Positions 63,884 to 63,993 of a DNA stretch of 63,993 bases are shown here, piece after piece. The stretch comes from a virus, in IMG/VR virus record IMGVR_UViG_3300008448_006341, positions 1-63,993 of that record. The stretch is one strand, 5' to 3'. Every line of letters begins with the position of its first letter. Positions within the stretch are counted from its first letter, which is position 1. A program made the position numbers and the translations under genes. Below the pieces are notes generated by a model. That model was not told where the DNA came from and did no database searches. It was given only the letters and a program-made list of their open reading frames with translations.

Positions 63884-63993
63884 ATGACAAACGTAACGAT
63901 ACATTATTGCAGACAAGACGCCAAACAGGCAGGCTTTATGCCCACCTCTTGGTTACTGTCAAGTAATGATCGTACACCAGAGATTTGCCAGGG
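63884..63993 (+). CDS. N-terminal part of an unidentified phage protein
   Basis: ATG 63884, open to the window end. The 36 visible residues (MTNVTIHYCRQDAKQAGFMP, then TSWLLSSNDRTPEIC) show no known motif. Three tandem strong sigma-70 promoters precede it, suggesting a highly expressed early gene. Confidence 0.6.
   Translation, partial: MTNVTIHYCRQDAKQAGFMPTSWLLSSNDRTPEICQ

Noticed and set aside
1-63993. Prophage or bacterial chromosome segment
   Set aside because: No integrase, attachment site, rRNA, or host housekeeping operon; gene size, overlaps, late promoters and structural genes are those of a lytic T4-like phage.

Overview
The window is a dense, almost gap-free stretch of a large T4-like (Myoviridae-type) phage genome, not a bacterial chromosome. 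The evidence is tightly overlapping genes (many ATGA or TAATG junctions), T4-type late promoter boxes (TATAAATA and close variants) in front of many genes, a PAAR tail-spike tip, tail fibre and virion proteins of the marine T4-like kind, class I ribonucleotide reductase with glutaredoxin, a DexA-like exonuclease, MazG, SleB and ClpS. The host is not shown directly. A PqqA peptide, curli genes, a phasin-like protein and a circularly permuted two-piece tmRNA with a FALAA-type tag point to a Gram-negative alpha- or betaproteobacterium. PqqA makes a PQQ-using (for example methylotrophic) host plausible. This is inference.

Layout. 1-2.4 kb: end of AhpC, an SGNH protein, AhpD, pstS behind a Pho-box-like repeat, and a 23-residue PqqA gene. 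2.4-13.7 kb: small phage genes, including a translationally coupled set sharing a C-terminal F-x-L-[KR]-W motif, a DD-peptidase, an HldD-like epimerase, an SGNH-muramidase fusion, an HNH nuclease and YbaN. 13.7-15.3 kb: an exported nuclease facing a reverse-strand 5-aminolevulinate synthase. 15.3-34.4 kb: virion and internal-head type proteins, many starting with the same short N-terminal motif, and a small reverse-strand operon (18.98-19.87 kb). 34.4-42 kb: nucleotide metabolism (nrdA, nrdB, grx, deoxyribonucleotidase), PAAR, a histone H1-like protein, IscU and IscA. 42-46 kb: lysis candidates, structural genes and ribosomal protein bS21. 46-51.7 kb: DexA-like exonuclease, MazG, DnaK, Hsp20, ClpS, heme oxygenase, class II aldolase and ferredoxin-dependent bilin reductase. 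53.7-61.4 kb: a curli module (CsgF, CsgG, two curlin-repeat proteins, FecR) followed by a CHASE2 adenylate cyclase. 61.5-63 kb: reverse-strand operon of a desaturase and three small membrane proteins. 63.1-64 kb: permuted tmRNA and a promoter-rich leader.

How the genes fit together. (i) ALA synthase, heme oxygenase and bilin reductase bracket a route from glycine and succinyl-CoA through host-made heme to a reduced bilin; IscU/IscA could support the ferredoxin it needs. (ii) CsgF, CsgG, curlins, FecR and CHASE2 cyclase look like one surface-fibre and signalling module. (iii) At least twelve otherwise unrelated proteins, including three zincin-like proteases, a PD-(D/E)XK nuclease, nucleotidyltransferases and a muramidase, begin with an M-[RK]-x-x-E-[FIL] motif, often followed by a hydrophobic-x-E-[AG] site. 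This resembles the T4 capsid-targeting sequence cut by the prohead protease, so they may be cargo packaged in the head. (iv) DnaK, Hsp20 and ClpS form a proteostasis set whose first two genes share an anti-Shine-Dalgarno hairpin. (v) Two A9 tracts join long start-less reading frames to upstream genes and look like -1 frameshift sites.

Limits: all calls come from reading the sequence and remembered family motifs. No database search, folding program or promoter program was run. G+C is about 40% by eye. I saw no CRISPR array, insertion sequence, integrase, origin or complete canonical tRNA.
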